Source of the DNA: an uncultured Lachnospiraceae bacterium
Lineage (GTDB): Bacteria > Bacillota > Clostridia > Lachnospirales > Lachnospiraceae
Assembly: GCA_902797185.1 (NCBI GenBank)
Contig: CADBRV010000092.1
Coordinates: forward strand, 1-64,000
DNA: 64,000 bases
Reading direction: 5' to 3'
Part shown: one piece after another, positions 33,860 through 42,917 of the stretch
How the letters are laid out: each line of letters begins with the position of its first letter
How positions within the stretch are numbered: the first letter of the stretch is position 1
Notes under the pieces: generated by a model
Told to the model about the DNA's origin: nothing
The model's database searches: none
Seen by the model: the letters and a program-made list of their open reading frames with translations, nothing else
Made by a program: the position numbers and the translations under genes

Positions 33860-34372
33860 ATGGAGGAAGAAATGGACAGGAACCTGACTTATCGAGTGCC
33901 TGCGTCCACTTTGGTGGAGGTGGCAAAGATCGCTGCCCCCTACCGGGACCGTCCGGAGCATTTGATGAAGGTCGTCCTGAAAGTGGAGCAGATCGTCCCG
34001 ATTTTTTCCCAGGATGTGACGGCAGTCATTTCCAGGGAGATGAACATACCGCAGACCCAGGTCTACAGCTTCGTTACGTTTTACCAGATGCTGTATACCG
34101 GAAGGAGAGGGAAATATGTCATCCACATGTGCCAGAGCGCACCGTGCCATATCCGCGGCGCAGAGGAAGTGGCAAAGGCAGTGGAAGACATGCTGCATAT
34201 CAAGATGGGGGAGACCACGGAAGACAACCGGTTTACCCTGGCATATGCACCTTGCATGGGAGTCTGTGACGTGTCTCCTGCCATCATGATCAACGGGAAG
34301 GTGTATGGCAACCTGACACCGGACAGCGTCAGGGAAGTCATCAAGCGTTATATCCGGGAGGAGGTACAGTGA
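33860..34372 (+). CDS. hydC: [FeFe] hydrogenase complex, NuoE-like [2Fe-2S] subunit
   Basis: A 170-residue thioredoxin-like ferredoxin subunit. It carries four cluster cysteines in the NuoE pattern: CQSAPCHIRG (C-x4-C) and, about 40 residues later, APCMGVCDVSP (C-x3-C). It passes electrons between the NuoF-like subunit and the hydrogenase. ATG 33860 is 8 bases after AGGAGG; an upstream TTG and a later ATG at 33872 are possible. The stop overlaps the start of the next gene. Expected location: cytoplasm, in a soluble HydABC complex. Confidence 0.9.
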   Translation: MEEEMDRNLTYRVPASTLVEVAKIAAPYRDRPEHLMKVVLKVEQIVPIFSQDVTAVISREMNIPQTQVYSFVTFYQMLYTGRRGKYVIHMCQSAPCHIRGAEEVAKAVEDMLHIKMGETTEDNRFTLAYAPCMGVCDVSPAIMINGKVYGNLTPDSVREVIKRYIREEVQ

Positions 34373-35661
34373 TGGAACAGATGAAAGTACTCCTGAAAAA
34401 TGTCGGGAAGATCCGTCCGGAAAGCGCGAAGGATTATATCAATGCAGGCGGTTTTGAGGCACTGCGTAAAGCCCTTTCCATGAGCTCCGATGAAATCATC
34501 CAGACCTTGAAGGATTCCGGACTCAGGGGCCGTGGCGGCGCAGGTTTCCCAACTTACCGCAAACTCCAGTTTGCCTGTTCCACCGAGAACGATACGAAAT
34601 ACGTAGTCTGTAATGCAGACGAAGGCGAGCCCGGTACCAACAAGGACCGTATCCTTTTGAGCGGCGACCCCTGCGCGATCTTCGAAGGGATGGCCATCGT
34701 AGGAAAAGCCATCGGCGCCCACATGGGATATATTTACATGCGCGGCGAGTACGTATACCTTCGGGAGATGCTCTACAAGGCATTGGAAAACTGCGAAAAG
34801 GAAGGCTGCCTTGGCAAGAACATCATGGGCAGCGGTTTTGATTTCGTGATCAAGCTCCGTATGGGCGCCGGCGCTTATGTGTGCGGCGAGGAGACGGCCA
34901 TGTTCGAGTCCATCGAAGGCAAGCGTGGCGAGCCCCGGTACCGTCCTCCATATCCGGGAGTCCATGGCCTGTTTGGCAAACCAACCGTGCTCAATAACGT
35001 GGAAACTTTAGCCAACATCGCTCCGATTTTCCGTAACGGCACCGAGTGGTACCGGACCATCGGTACAGAGGGAAGCCCGGGGACAAAGCTTTTCACGGTC
35101 ATCGGGAACGTGGAAAAACGTGGCGTTTACGAATTCCCCATGGGCATCAATTTAAAAGAACTGATTTATGACGTATGCGGCGGCATCCCGGATGGGAAAC
35201 ACCTGATGGCAGTCCAGGCCGGCGGCGCCTCCGGGCCCTTTATCAATAAAGACCAGATCGACATCCCATTGGAAATTGACTATGTGGCAGCCAGCGGCGG
35301 ACGTTTAGGCTGCGGGACCATCCTGGTCATTGATGACAGCAACTGTATCGTAGACATGGTCTGCAACAACCTGTATTTCTTCAAGGAAGAATCCTGCGGC
35401 AAGTGTACGCCGTGCCGGGAAGGCACTACCCGCCTGTACCAGCTTGCCAGGAAGATCAGCGATGGCAAGGGTACCATGAAGGATATCGACGCCATCAAGA
35501 GCCTGGGCGAAACTATGAACAACGCTTCCTTCTGCGGTCTTGGCCGTTCGGCTACCGTGCCGGTGGAAAGCGCCATCCGGAACTTCTATCCGGATTTCGA
35601 GAGGCATATCGACAAGGACTTTTGTCCGGTATGTGACCGTGAAGGGAGGATGCAGGGATGA
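34372..35661 (+). CDS. hydB: [FeFe] hydrogenase complex, NuoF-like NAD(H)/FMN subunit
   Basis: A 429-residue NuoF-type diaphorase subunit. It has the NADH-site glycines GLRGRGGAGFPTYRK, NADEGEPGTNKDR and the FMN region, GAGAYVCGEETAM, and one [4Fe-4S] ligand set SCGKCTPCREGT plus a distal cysteine in NNASFCGLG. Compared with long HydB proteins of about 600 residues it lacks the N-terminal thioredoxin-like [2Fe-2S] domain and the C-terminal two-[4Fe-4S] ferredoxin domain. The electron route is therefore simpler. GGAGGAGG lies 7 bases before the ATG; ATGA overlaps join it to both neighbours. Confidence 0.9.
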   Translation: MEQMKVLLKNVGKIRPESAKDYINAGGFEALRKALSMSSDEIIQTLKDSGLRGRGGAGFPTYRKLQFACSTENDTKYVVCNADEGEPGTNKDRILLSGDPCAIFEGMAIVGKAIGAHMGYIYMRGEYVYLREMLYKALENCEKEGCLGKNIMGSGFDFVIKLRMGAGAYVCGEETAMFESIEGKRGEPRYRPPYPGVHGLFGKPTVLNNVETLANIAPIFRNGTEWYRTIGTEGSPGTKLFTVIGNVEKRGVYEFPMGINLKELIYDVCGGIPDGKHLMAVQAGGASGPFINKDQIDIPLEIDYVAASGGRLGCGTILVIDDSNCIVDMVCNNLYFFKEESCGKCTPCREGTTRLYQLARKISDGKGTMKDIDAIKSLGETMNNASFCGLGRSATVPVESAIRNFYPDFERHIDKDFCPVCDREGRMQG

Positions 35662-37382
35662 TAAATCTGACAATTGACGGGACAGAAGTTTCCGTAGAAG
35701 AAGGGGCATCGATTCTGGATGCGGCACGCAAAGCAAATGTAAAAATCCCTACTTTGTGCTACCATCCGGACCAGACCGTAAAAGCCGTCTGCAGGATCTG
35801 TGTCGTAGAGGTGGAAGGCATGCCGGGGCTCCAGGCTTCCTGCAGCACGCCGGCTTCCGAGGGGATGGTTGTAAAAACCGCTTCTCCGAAAGTGATCCGT
35901 GCCCGCAAGGACATCATGGAACTGATCATGGCGCGCCATCCCATGGAATGCCTGGGATGCCAGCAGAATGGCAGGTGCGAGCTGCAGAATGTGGCCGCCA
36001 GCCTGAATATGAGCAAGCCTTCCCGCTATCCGCTGGATATCCGGAAAGCAACGATTGACAATACTTCCCCATCGATCGTGAGGGATATGCAGAAATGCAT
36101 CCTCTGCGGCAGGTGTGAGGAGACCTGCAGCGACGTGCAGGAAATCATGGTCATGGCCAAGGAAAACAGGGGCTATTACTCCATGATGGTGCCGCCTTAT
36201 GGCAAAAAGCTGGTGGATACGCCATGCGTCAACTGCGGGCAGTGCGTACAGGTATGTCCTACCGGTGCCATTACCGTAAAGGATGATACGGAGAAAGTTT
36301 ACAGCTTCATGGACCAGGACAAGGTCATGGTGGCTTCCATCGCTCCTTCTGTCCGGGTCAACCTGGCAGAAGCTCTGGGCGAGGAGCCTGGCACGGTCAG
36401 CACAGGCCGCATGATCACCGCGCTTCGGAAAATCGGGTTTGACAGGGTCTTTGATACCGACTTTGCGGCAGATCTTACCATCATGGAAGAAGGTTCGGAG
36501 CTTTTGGACCGCATCCAGAACGGCGGCACCCTCCCCATGTTTACCAGCTGCTGCCCGGCATGGATCAAATATGCCGAGACCTTCTATCCGGAACACCTGG
36601 ACAACCTTTCTTCCTGCAAATCCCCGATGGAGATGTTCGGCCCGCTGATCAAGACCTATTTTGCGGAGAAAGTGAAAATCGAGCCGTCCAAAATCTGCAG
36701 CGTAGCCATCATGCCCTGTACGGCAAAGAAATTCGAGTGCCAGAGGGATGAAATGAATGCCAGCGGCTACCAGGATATCGACGTGGTTTTAACGGTGCAG
36801 GAGCTGGCCAGGATGATCCAGACCGCCGGCATCGACTTTAAGAACCTGGAAGAAGGGGAGTTCGACAACCCCTTCGGCCTGGGATCCGGCGCAGGTCTTA
36901 TCTTTGGTGCCACCGGCGGCGTTATGGAAGCTGCCCTCCGTACCGTATATGAAAAAGTGACCGGGAAGGAAATGGACCCCCTGGACTTTACGCCGGTACG
37001 TGGTTTTGAAGGGATCAAGGAGGCTTCCGTTGACCTGGATGGAACGGTAGTCAAAGTGGCAGTAGCCCATGGGCTGGGCAATGCCAGGAAGATCCTGCAG
37101 GAAATAGGCAGCGGCAGGGCACAGTACCATTTCGTGGAAATCATGGCATGCCCCGGCGGCTGTATTGGCGGCGGCGGCAACGCACCCAGGACCTGGGCCA
37201 AGGTGGAAGAGAGAAAGCGCGCGATCTATGAAGAGGAAAAACGCCTTCCGGTGCGTAAATCCCATGAGAACCCTTGGATCCAGCAGATTTACAAAGAGTA
37301 CCTGGGAGCGCCGCTTGGCGAGAAATCCCACCAGCTGCTGCATACCCATTATGTGAACCGTCATGACCTGTTAGGGTCCTGA
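35658..37382 (+). CDS. hydA: [FeFe] hydrogenase catalytic subunit
   Basis: A 574-residue group A [FeFe] hydrogenase that interconverts H2 with protons and electrons. Domains in order: an N-terminal plant-type [2Fe-2S] ferredoxin (residues about 1-75); a His-Cys [4Fe-4S] motif HPMECLGCQQNGRCELQ; two [4Fe-4S] sites CILCGRCEETC and CVNCGQCVQVC; then the H-cluster domain with L1 TSCCPAW, L2 MPCTAKKFE and L3 EIMACPGGCIGGGG; and the small-subunit tail. All ligands are intact. With HydB and HydC it should form an NAD(H)-linked soluble complex. The maturation genes hydEFG are not in the window. Confidence 0.95.
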   Translation: MINLTIDGTEVSVEEGASILDAARKANVKIPTLCYHPDQTVKAVCRICVVEVEGMPGLQASCSTPASEGMVVKTASPKVIRARKDIMELIMARHPMECLGCQQNGRCELQNVAASLNMSKPSRYPLDIRKATIDNTSPSIVRDMQKCILCGRCEETCSDVQEIMVMAKENRGYYSMMVPPYGKKLVDTPCVNCGQCVQVCPTGAITVKDDTEKVYSFMDQDKVMVASIAPSVRVNLAEALGEEPGTVSTGRMITALRKIGFDRVFDTDFAADLTIMEEGSELLDRIQNGGTLPMFTSCCPAWIKYAETFYPEHLDNLSSCKSPMEMFGPLIKTYFAEKVKIEPSKICSVAIMPCTAKKFECQRDEMNASGYQDIDVVLTVQELARMIQTAGIDFKNLEEGEFDNPFGLGSGAGLIFGATGGVMEAALRTVYEKVTGKEMDPLDFTPVRGFEGIKEASVDLDGTVVKVAVAHGLGNARKILQEIGSGRAQYHFVEIMACPGGCIGGGGNAPRTWAKVEERKRAIYEEEKRLPVRKSHENPWIQQIYKEYLGAPLGEKSHQLLHTHYVNRHDLLGS

Positions 37383-37420
37383 TGAGGCTGGACAGGCTGG
37401 TGGGTACAGATTAAGCTGGA

Positions 37421-37453
37421 AAGGCTGGCAAGCCTTGAAAAGGGCACACCCTT
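37421..37453. repeat. Short hairpins after hydA
   Basis: AAGGCT-GGC-AAGCCTT and AAGGG-CACA-CCCTT stand side by side about 40 bases after hydA. They resemble the small tri- and tetraloop hairpins of the dispersed family but share no longer sequence with it. Confidence 0.35.
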
Positions 37454-37547
37454 CCAGGACCGGCAGGCGGATCGCTGGTTCCGGGGATGCCCTGAAATAA
37501 ATATGTATAGAATACGGAATTCATCCTATTCCTAACCATCTTTCAGG

Positions 37548-37584
37548 GAACCGGCCAGGCATTCTGCCTGGCCGGTTCTCTTTC
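37548..37584 (+). terminator. Rho-independent terminator of the hydrogenase operon
   Basis: A 13-bp perfect stem (GAACCGGCCAGGC / GCCTGGCCGGTTC) with an ATTCT loop followed by TCTTTC. Confidence 0.8.
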
Positions 37585-37608
37585 AAAGCATCGTCATGAT
37601 ATGCTTTT

Positions 37609-37637
37609 TTGACAACCGGTTTTTTCCGTGTTAGCAT
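37609..37637 (+). promoter_or_regulatory. Promoter of the MATE exporter
   Basis: TTGACA (37609-37614), 17-base spacer, TAGCAT (37632-37637). It lies about 130 bases before the gene. Confidence 0.55.
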
Positions 37638-37766
37638 ATTATTCGCTGAAAAAATGTGATGAAACGGAAAAGCGCAAAAGGCGGCCATGTTTTGGAGCCT
37701 ATACGCCAGCAGGACAGGCATGGCGCAGTGCCGGTATAGCGGGGTGCCGGCTGGAAAGGAATGGGA

Positions 37767-39134
37767 ATGGGAAAATCCGGAGAAATGGACCTGGTCCATG
37801 GGAAAATGGGAAAAAAGATGCTGCTGTTTGCCCTGCCGCTGGCAGTGACGGGGATTTTACAGCAGCTTTTTAATGCCGCAGACGTGATGGTCATCGGCCG
37901 TTTTGTAGGCAAGGAAGCCATGGCAGCCGTAGGGAGCAACAGCCCCATCATCGGCATCCTGGTCAACCTGTTTATCGGTCTTTCTCTGGGTACCAACGTG
38001 GTAATTGCCCAGTATACCGGCAGCGGTGATAAGGAAAAAGTCTCTAAGGCAGTCCATACATCGGTATTGGTAGCACTGATAAGCGGTATTTTTGTGACGG
38101 TATTCGGGGAACTGATCGCCAATCCCCTTCTCCACTTAATGGACGTGCCGGAGAATGTGTTCCCGATGGCGATCCTTTACCTTCGGATATACCTGCTGGG
38201 CATGCCGGTGATCCTGCTGTATAACTTTGAATCCTCCATTTACAGGAGCCGGGGAGATACGAAGACGCCATTGATCTGCCTGGTGGTTTCCGGCGTCATC
38301 AATGTCTGCCTGAATTTATTCTTTGTGCTGGTATGCCACATGACGGTGGACGGCGTTGCACTGGCGACCGTCATTGCCAACGCGGTGAGCTCAGGGCTGA
38401 TGTTCTTTTTCCTGCTGCGGTCGAAAAGCGATATCAAGGTCCGGTTCCACTGCCTGCGGATCAGCAAGGATGTCTTGAAGAGGATCATGCAGATTGGCAT
38501 CCCTTCCGGCATCCAGGGCATGGTCTTTTCCCTGTCCAATATCCTGATCCAGTCCGCGATTAACAGCCTGGGATCGGATGTCATGGCCGGCAGTTCCGCC
38601 GCTTTTAATGTGGAGATCATGGCTTACTATGTGGTCAATTCCTTCGGGCAGGCCGCGGCTACATTCGTCAGCCAGAACTATGGCTATGGGGACATGGACC
38701 GCTGCAAGAGGGCTTCCGTCCTGGCCCTGCTGCAGGACGAAGTGGCAGGCAATATTGTCGTTTTCACCATTATCGCATTTGCGCCCCGGATCATTGCGCT
38801 GTTTAATGCGGACCAGGTAGTTATCATGTATGGCGCAATCCGCCTGCGTTATCTTCTGTCCGCATACTGCGTGGATGTCCTGATTGAGGTATTTTCCGGG
38901 GTCATGCGGGCTTATGGGTATTCCCTGTTCCCGGCGCTGGCTACGCTTTTTGGTGTCTGCGGCGTCCGGATCGTATGGGTCTGGACCGTATTCCGGGCAG
39001 CACCTTCTTTCCAGCGGCTGATGGTCATTTATCCCATCAGCTGGATTGTGACGGCAATCCTCCTGGTAGTGGTTTATTATTGGAAAGTCAGGTCCAAGGT
39101 ATTTAAGGCAAATCGTGAGGAATTTTCCCGATGA
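37767..39134 (+). CDS. MATE family efflux transporter
   Basis: A 455-residue membrane protein with 12 predicted hydrophobic segments in two halves. The first half begins LLFALPLAVTGILQQLFNAADVMVIGRFVG and the second RIMQIGIPSGIQGMVFSLSNILIQ, a typical MatE duplication. It would export cationic drugs or metabolites using Na+ or H+. The ATG at 37767 is chosen because AAAGGA is 6 bases upstream; the ATG at 37761 abuts that site. It is a single gene between two terminators. The substrate cannot be predicted. Confidence 0.9.
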   Translation: MGKSGEMDLVHGKMGKKMLLFALPLAVTGILQQLFNAADVMVIGRFVGKEAMAAVGSNSPIIGILVNLFIGLSLGTNVVIAQYTGSGDKEKVSKAVHTSVLVALISGIFVTVFGELIANPLLHLMDVPENVFPMAILYLRIYLLGMPVILLYNFESSIYRSRGDTKTPLICLVVSGVINVCLNLFFVLVCHMTVDGVALATVIANAVSSGLMFFFLLRSKSDIKVRFHCLRISKDVLKRIMQIGIPSGIQGMVFSLSNILIQSAINSLGSDVMAGSSAAFNVEIMAYYVVNSFGQAAATFVSQNYGYGDMDRCKRASVLALLQDEVAGNIVVFTIIAFAPRIIALFNADQVVIMYGAIRLRYLLSAYCVDVLIEVFSGVMRAYGYSLFPALATLFGVCGVRIVWVWTVFRAAPSFQRLMVIYPISWIVTAILLVVVYYWKVRSKVFKANREEFSR

Positions 39135-39180
39135 AGAGGGTGCCTTCTTACAATATATAAAAAACGATATAAATCCCAAT

Positions 39181-39220
39181 AAAAAAGGAGGAGATGGAAT
39201 TTTTCCATATCCTCCTTTTT
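39181..39220. terminator. Bidirectional terminator between the MATE and aspartokinase genes
   Basis: AAAAAGGAGGA and TCCTCCTTTTT arms with an inner ATGGAA/TTCCAT stem. There is a T-run on the plus strand and, from the A-run, on the minus strand, as expected between convergent genes. Confidence 0.85.
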
Positions 39221-39332
39221 CCGTATTTACCAAGAGAAAAGGTACGATTGCAGGCAAAAGCCTTACAATGAGTGGTACCGGTCCTCTTTGATTCCGTTTC
39301 GAATTTCCAGCTTATGCCGGAAAGACATTTTT

Positions 39333-40664
39333 TCAGTCCACCGGGCCGGTGCCTGGATGGATGAAGGTGTTGTAGATGTTGCGGATGGCTTTTTCAAAAT
39401 CCTTCTCATCTACAGCGGTAATGATGTTCAGTTCGGAAGAGCCCTGGTCGATCATGCGGATGTTGATGTTGGCCTTTTCCAAAGCGGTGAAGACTTTGGC
39501 GGCAGTGCCATGGGCAGATTTCATGCCCCTTCCAACAACGGCGATCAGTGCCAGGCCGGACTCGATCTCGACTACGTCCGGTTCTGCCAGACGGTGGATG
39601 GCAGAGATGACCTGCTGCTCCTTGTCCAGGAACTCATCCTTGTGGACGACGACGGTCATGGTGTCAATGCCGGAGGGCATATGCTCGATGGAAATGCCGT
39701 TTTCTTCGAAGGCCTGCAGCACTTTCCGGCAGAAGCCGATTTCTGAGTTCATCATGGCCTTCTGTACCAGGACGGCGCAGAAGCCTTTCTTTCCGGCAAC
39801 ACCGGTGATGGTGTAGTTGGACTTGCGGGCCGTGCTCTCCACGATCCAGGTGCCTTCGTCATCCGGATGGTTGGTATTCTTGATATTGATGGGGATCCCG
39901 GCGGAGCGGATGGGGAAGATGGCGTCCTCATGAAGGACGGAAGCGCCCATGTAGCTCAGCTCACGGAGTTCCTTGTAGGTAATGGTGTGGATGCTTACCG
40001 GGTTGTTTACGACCCTGGGGTCTGCCACCAGGAAACCGGATACGTCGGTCCAGTTTTCATAAACATCAGCCTGGGAGTTAGCGGCCACGATGGAGCCGGT
40101 TACGTCAGAACCGCCCCGGGAGAAGGTTTCCACCTTCCCGTCCTTTGCCTGCCCGTAAAAGCCCGGGATGACAGCCTTGGGCACCTGTGCCAGGCGCTCC
40201 CGCATCACACGGTTGGTCTTATAAGTATTTAAAGCCCCTTCTTCGTTGAAGAAAATAATCTCGTAGGCATCGATGAATTCGTATCCTAAATAAGCAGCCA
40301 TGACTTTGGCGTTGAGGAATTCGCCCCGGGATGCGCAGTAATCCTTATACGGGTTTTCCAGCATCATCTTTTTGATGGTGGCAAAATCCTCGTCCAGGGA
40401 AAGACCAAGACCCAGCCCTTGGATGATTTCGTCATAGCGGGCTTTGATGGCAGAGAGCTGTTTGTCCAGGTCGCCGCCATGGATGGCGATCTCGTAGGCC
40501 TTGAGCAGCATGTCTGTGACTTTGGTATCTGTATCAAAACGCTTTCCGGGCGCGCTGGGCACCACATAGACCCTGGATGGGTCAGAGCGGATGATTTTGC
40601 CGACTTTTTTAAACTGGTCGGCGTCTGCCAGGGAGCTTCCTCCGAACTTGACTACTTTCTTCAT
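39333..40664 (-). CDS. Aspartate kinase
   Basis: A 443-residue monofunctional aspartokinase that phosphorylates aspartate, the first step to lysine, threonine and methionine. It starts with the family motif VVKFGGSSLADADQF. The kinase domain carries SRGEFLNAKVMAAYL and FSRGGSDVTGS, and two C-terminal ACT domains follow from about residue 300, one with GFCRKVLQAFEENGISIEHM and one with VFTALEKANINIRMIDQG. Feedback control by end products is expected through the ACT pair. A GGAGAG site precedes the ATG. No lysine riboswitch is visible in the short upstream region. It is a single-gene unit. Confidence 0.93.
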   Translation of the reverse strand: MKKVVKFGGSSLADADQFKKVGKIIRSDPSRVYVVPSAPGKRFDTDTKVTDMLLKAYEIAIHGGDLDKQLSAIKARYDEIIQGLGLGLSLDEDFATIKKMMLENPYKDYCASRGEFLNAKVMAAYLGYEFIDAYEIIFFNEEGALNTYKTNRVMRERLAQVPKAVIPGFYGQAKDGKVETFSRGGSDVTGSIVAANSQADVYENWTDVSGFLVADPRVVNNPVSIHTITYKELRELSYMGASVLHEDAIFPIRSAGIPINIKNTNHPDDEGTWIVESTARKSNYTITGVAGKKGFCAVLVQKAMMNSEIGFCRKVLQAFEENGISIEHMPSGIDTMTVVVHKDEFLDKEQQVISAIHRLAEPDVVEIESGLALIAVVGRGMKSAHGTAAKVFTALEKANINIRMIDQGSSELNIITAVDEKDFEKAIRNIYNTFIHPGTGPVD

Positions 40665-40715
40665 ATTTCTCTCCGATTCTTAAAAGCAGCGATCCGTTTA
40701 AAGTTTAACATTTTT

Positions 40716-40724
40716 ATTTTAGCA
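40716..40724 (-). promoter_or_regulatory. Possible extended -10 of the aspartokinase gene
   Basis: On the minus strand TGC-TAAAAT forms an extended -10 about 50 bases before the gene. The -35 position is poor. Confidence 0.35.
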
Positions 40725-40842
40725 TAAATCCAGGCTATGTGTATATTCACTTTGCCCGAAAATCGGGGGAAAAGCCAGGTTTTTACGAAAAACGGACAGG
40801 AAAGCTTGACAGCCTGGCTGGATGTGTATAAGATTGGAAACT

Positions 40843-40873
40843 GAAAATGAAATTAAATTTCAAATTCATTTTC
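40843..40873. promoter_or_regulatory. Candidate Fur/Zur-type operator
   Basis: GAAAATGAA and TTCATTTTC arms surround an inner palindrome. Overlapping AT-rich dyads of this kind are typical of Fur-family boxes, and the site lies upstream of a Fur-family gene and its ZIP transporter. It is about 150 bases from the start codon, so its role is uncertain. Confidence 0.4.
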
Positions 40874-41021
40874 GGATCAGGCATCGTTTCCGGATTATAC
40901 CGAGTCAAGATGCATGACCGAATATCGTTTTCATTTCATTGCCCGTTACCTGCCTGTATCACCCGTGCTGAAAAGCGGGATAAGTGGAAGGCAGTAACAG
41001 AGACGGCTTAGGAGATGCACC

Positions 41022-41474
41022 ATGGCACAGCGTGGAAATTACCATACAAAACAATACCAGACGATCCTGGAATATATGGAGACGATCCCGGGAGAACATG
41101 TCACAGTGGGCGACCTGCACGAGCGGCTTCTGGCAAAGGGCAGCGCGATCGGGACCACCACCATTTACCGTCAACTGGAACGGATGGTGGACAATGGGCT
41201 GGTCAAGAAATATACCATCATGACCGGGCTTCCGGCCTGCTATGAATTTATCGGCAGCATGCCGGAGGATGAGGAAAACCCATGGTTCCACTGCTGCTGC
41301 GAAAGCTGCGGGAAACTGATCCACCTGCACTGCGGCGAGCTGGCGGAGCTGGGCATCCATCTGAAAAACGTCCACCGGTTTTCCGTAGACCCCAAGCGGA
41401 CGGTCTTTTACGGTCTCTGCGAGGACTGTATGAAGAAAAAGGAAAAAGAGGAGAATAAAGAATGGCTTTACTAA
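41022..41474 (+). CDS. Fur-family metal-responsive regulator (Zur-like)
   Basis: A 150-residue Fur-family repressor. The N-terminal winged helix contains TTIYRQLERMVDNGLVKKY. The C-terminal dimerisation domain carries two CxxC structural zinc motifs (CESCG and CEDC) and the histidine-rich LIHLHCGEL regulatory site. The coupled ZIP transporter, overlapping by 13 bases, favours a zinc-sensing (Zur) role over iron or peroxide, which is inference. A TAGGAGA site precedes the ATG. Confidence 0.85.
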   Translation: MAQRGNYHTKQYQTILEYMETIPGEHVTVGDLHERLLAKGSAIGTTTIYRQLERMVDNGLVKKYTIMTGLPACYEFIGSMPEDEENPWFHCCCESCGKLIHLHCGELAELGIHLKNVHRFSVDPKRTVFYGLCEDCMKKKEKEENKEWLY

Positions 41475-42187
41475 TCACATTCCTGGCGGGGCTGACCATT
41501 GCGGCGGGGAGCTTTGTCATGCTCTTTTCGAAAAAACCGCACCGGGTGGAGCATATTTCCATCGCTTTAGCGCTGGGCGCCCTTTTGTCCCTGATGATTT
41601 TTGACTTAGGACCGGATGTCGCAGGGGCTTCGGAAGCATTCCCGGCCTGGATGCTTCTTATTTTTGTGGCAGCAGGGGTGGGCGTCCTGAAGTTATTGGA
41701 CCTTTTCCTGCCGGACCATGCGGATACGGAAGCAAACCATGACAAGGAAAACGCGGTGCACATCGGCATGATTTCCGCGCTGGCGTTAATCCTCCATAAT
41801 ATTATAGAAGGGATGACGACCTACAGCCTTTCGACCGCGTCTCTGCGGCAGGGCGCCATTTTTGCTTTCGGCATCGCGCTGCATAACGTGCCCATGGGCA
41901 TGCTCCTGGCCACGACCTTGGAAGAAGACCGCCGCCTGCGCCGCCATGTGGTCATGACGGCAGTGACCCTTTCCACCTTTGTGGGCGGCCTTATCATGAA
42001 CGCGATCGATGGATTCCTGAACCGAAACGTGGTGGATGCCCTGGTCTGCATCGCCATGGGCATGATCCTTTATATCGTATTTGCGGAACTGGTGCCCCAT
42101 GTAATAAGGACAGGGAACAAACTTCTGTCTATCCTGTCCGCGGCAGGAGGGTTTATACTGGTTTTCTGCAGCACGCTTTTAGGATGA
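41462..42187 (+). CDS. ZIP family metal transporter
   Basis: A 241-residue membrane protein with eight hydrophobic segments. It carries the metal-path motifs HNIIEGM and HNVPMG in the central helices and ELVPHVIR near the C-terminus, the hallmarks of ZIP (ZupT/GufA-like) zinc or iron uptake proteins. A short charged loop DHADTEANHDKENAVH may bind metal. It overlaps the regulator gene, so autoregulated metal uptake is likely. Confidence 0.88.
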   Translation: MALLITFLAGLTIAAGSFVMLFSKKPHRVEHISIALALGALLSLMIFDLGPDVAGASEAFPAWMLLIFVAAGVGVLKLLDLFLPDHADTEANHDKENAVHIGMISALALILHNIIEGMTTYSLSTASLRQGAIFAFGIALHNVPMGMLLATTLEEDRRLRRHVVMTAVTLSTFVGGLIMNAIDGFLNRNVVDALVCIAMGMILYIVFAELVPHVIRTGNKLLSILSAAGGFILVFCSTLLG

Positions 42188-42202
42188 CAGGAAAGAAGAA
42201 AA

Positions 42203-42652
42203 ATGCCAGTACATATTATGATTGCAGCGGCCGGGATAGCCGCTGTGTTTGTTATTATCCTCCTTACAGCCCATTCTATTACCCATAGGAGAAACCGGAT
42301 GGACGAGATGGAAGGAGGGGAGTTTGAAGCATTCTGCGCCGGCCTTCTGGAAGACGCCGGTTTTTCCGAGGTGGAAGTGACAGCCGCTTCCGGGGACTTC
42401 GGGGCGGACATCCTCTGCCAGAAGGATGGCGTGACTTATGCCGTGCAGTGCAAACGGTATGAGAGCATGGTGGGGCTCCATGCGGTGCAGGAAGTCTACG
42501 CGGCAAAAGATTATTATGGCTGCATGGTGGCAGTGGTCATGTGTAACCAGTATTTTACAAAACCTGCGGTAAAAATGGCAGACAGGCTCCACGTCCTTTT
42601 ATGGGACCGGGATTATATCGAAGAGATGGAATCGGAAGCGGGGGAGCGTTGA
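42203..42652 (+). CDS. Membrane-anchored Mrr-like nuclease-fold protein
   Basis: A 149-residue protein with an N-terminal membrane helix (about residues 4-25) followed by an Mrr_cat-type endonuclease domain. The PD-(D/E)xK elements are visible as GDFGADILCQ and YAVQCKRY (Asp then Gln-x-Lys). Related membrane-anchored proteins occur next to many genes in Firmicutes and their role is unclear; DNA cleavage of foreign or damaged DNA is possible. It starts 15 bases after the ZIP gene with a GGAAAGAAG site. No methylase adjoins it. Confidence 0.75.
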   Translation: MPVHIMIAAAGIAAVFVIILLTAHSITHRRNRMDEMEGGEFEAFCAGLLEDAGFSEVEVTAASGDFGADILCQKDGVTYAVQCKRYESMVGLHAVQEVYAAKDYYGCMVAVVMCNQYFTKPAVKMADRLHVLLWDRDYIEEMESEAGER

Positions 42653-42917
42653 ATCCCGCCAGATATCGTGGGATAATGGCTTTAATCTGGACTTTGCCCT
42701 GCCGGGAATGAAAGGCATGGACTTCCAGAAAACGGCAGGGGCTGGAGGATGTATTCCTGTGTGTTTCCGGGACAGCCCATCGCCAAATGGCAAGGCAGCG
42801 GGCTTAGACAGGCTGGAAGATGCCTGATGTGCACTTCCGGATAATGTTTTTTCCGGCAATGGCAGGCTGGAAATAGCATAATCGGAGTAATTGCAGATAG
42901 AGAAGCTGGAGGAAATT

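Larger units (their letters stand above)
40665..41021. other. Divergent region between aspartokinase and the Fur-family regulator
   Basis: About 357 bases. It contains the possible minus-strand promoter and, at 40843-40873, an A/T-rich inverted repeat GAAAATGAA-13-TTCATTTTC with an inner GAAATTAAATTTC palindrome. Nothing else is recognisable. Confidence 0.5.
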
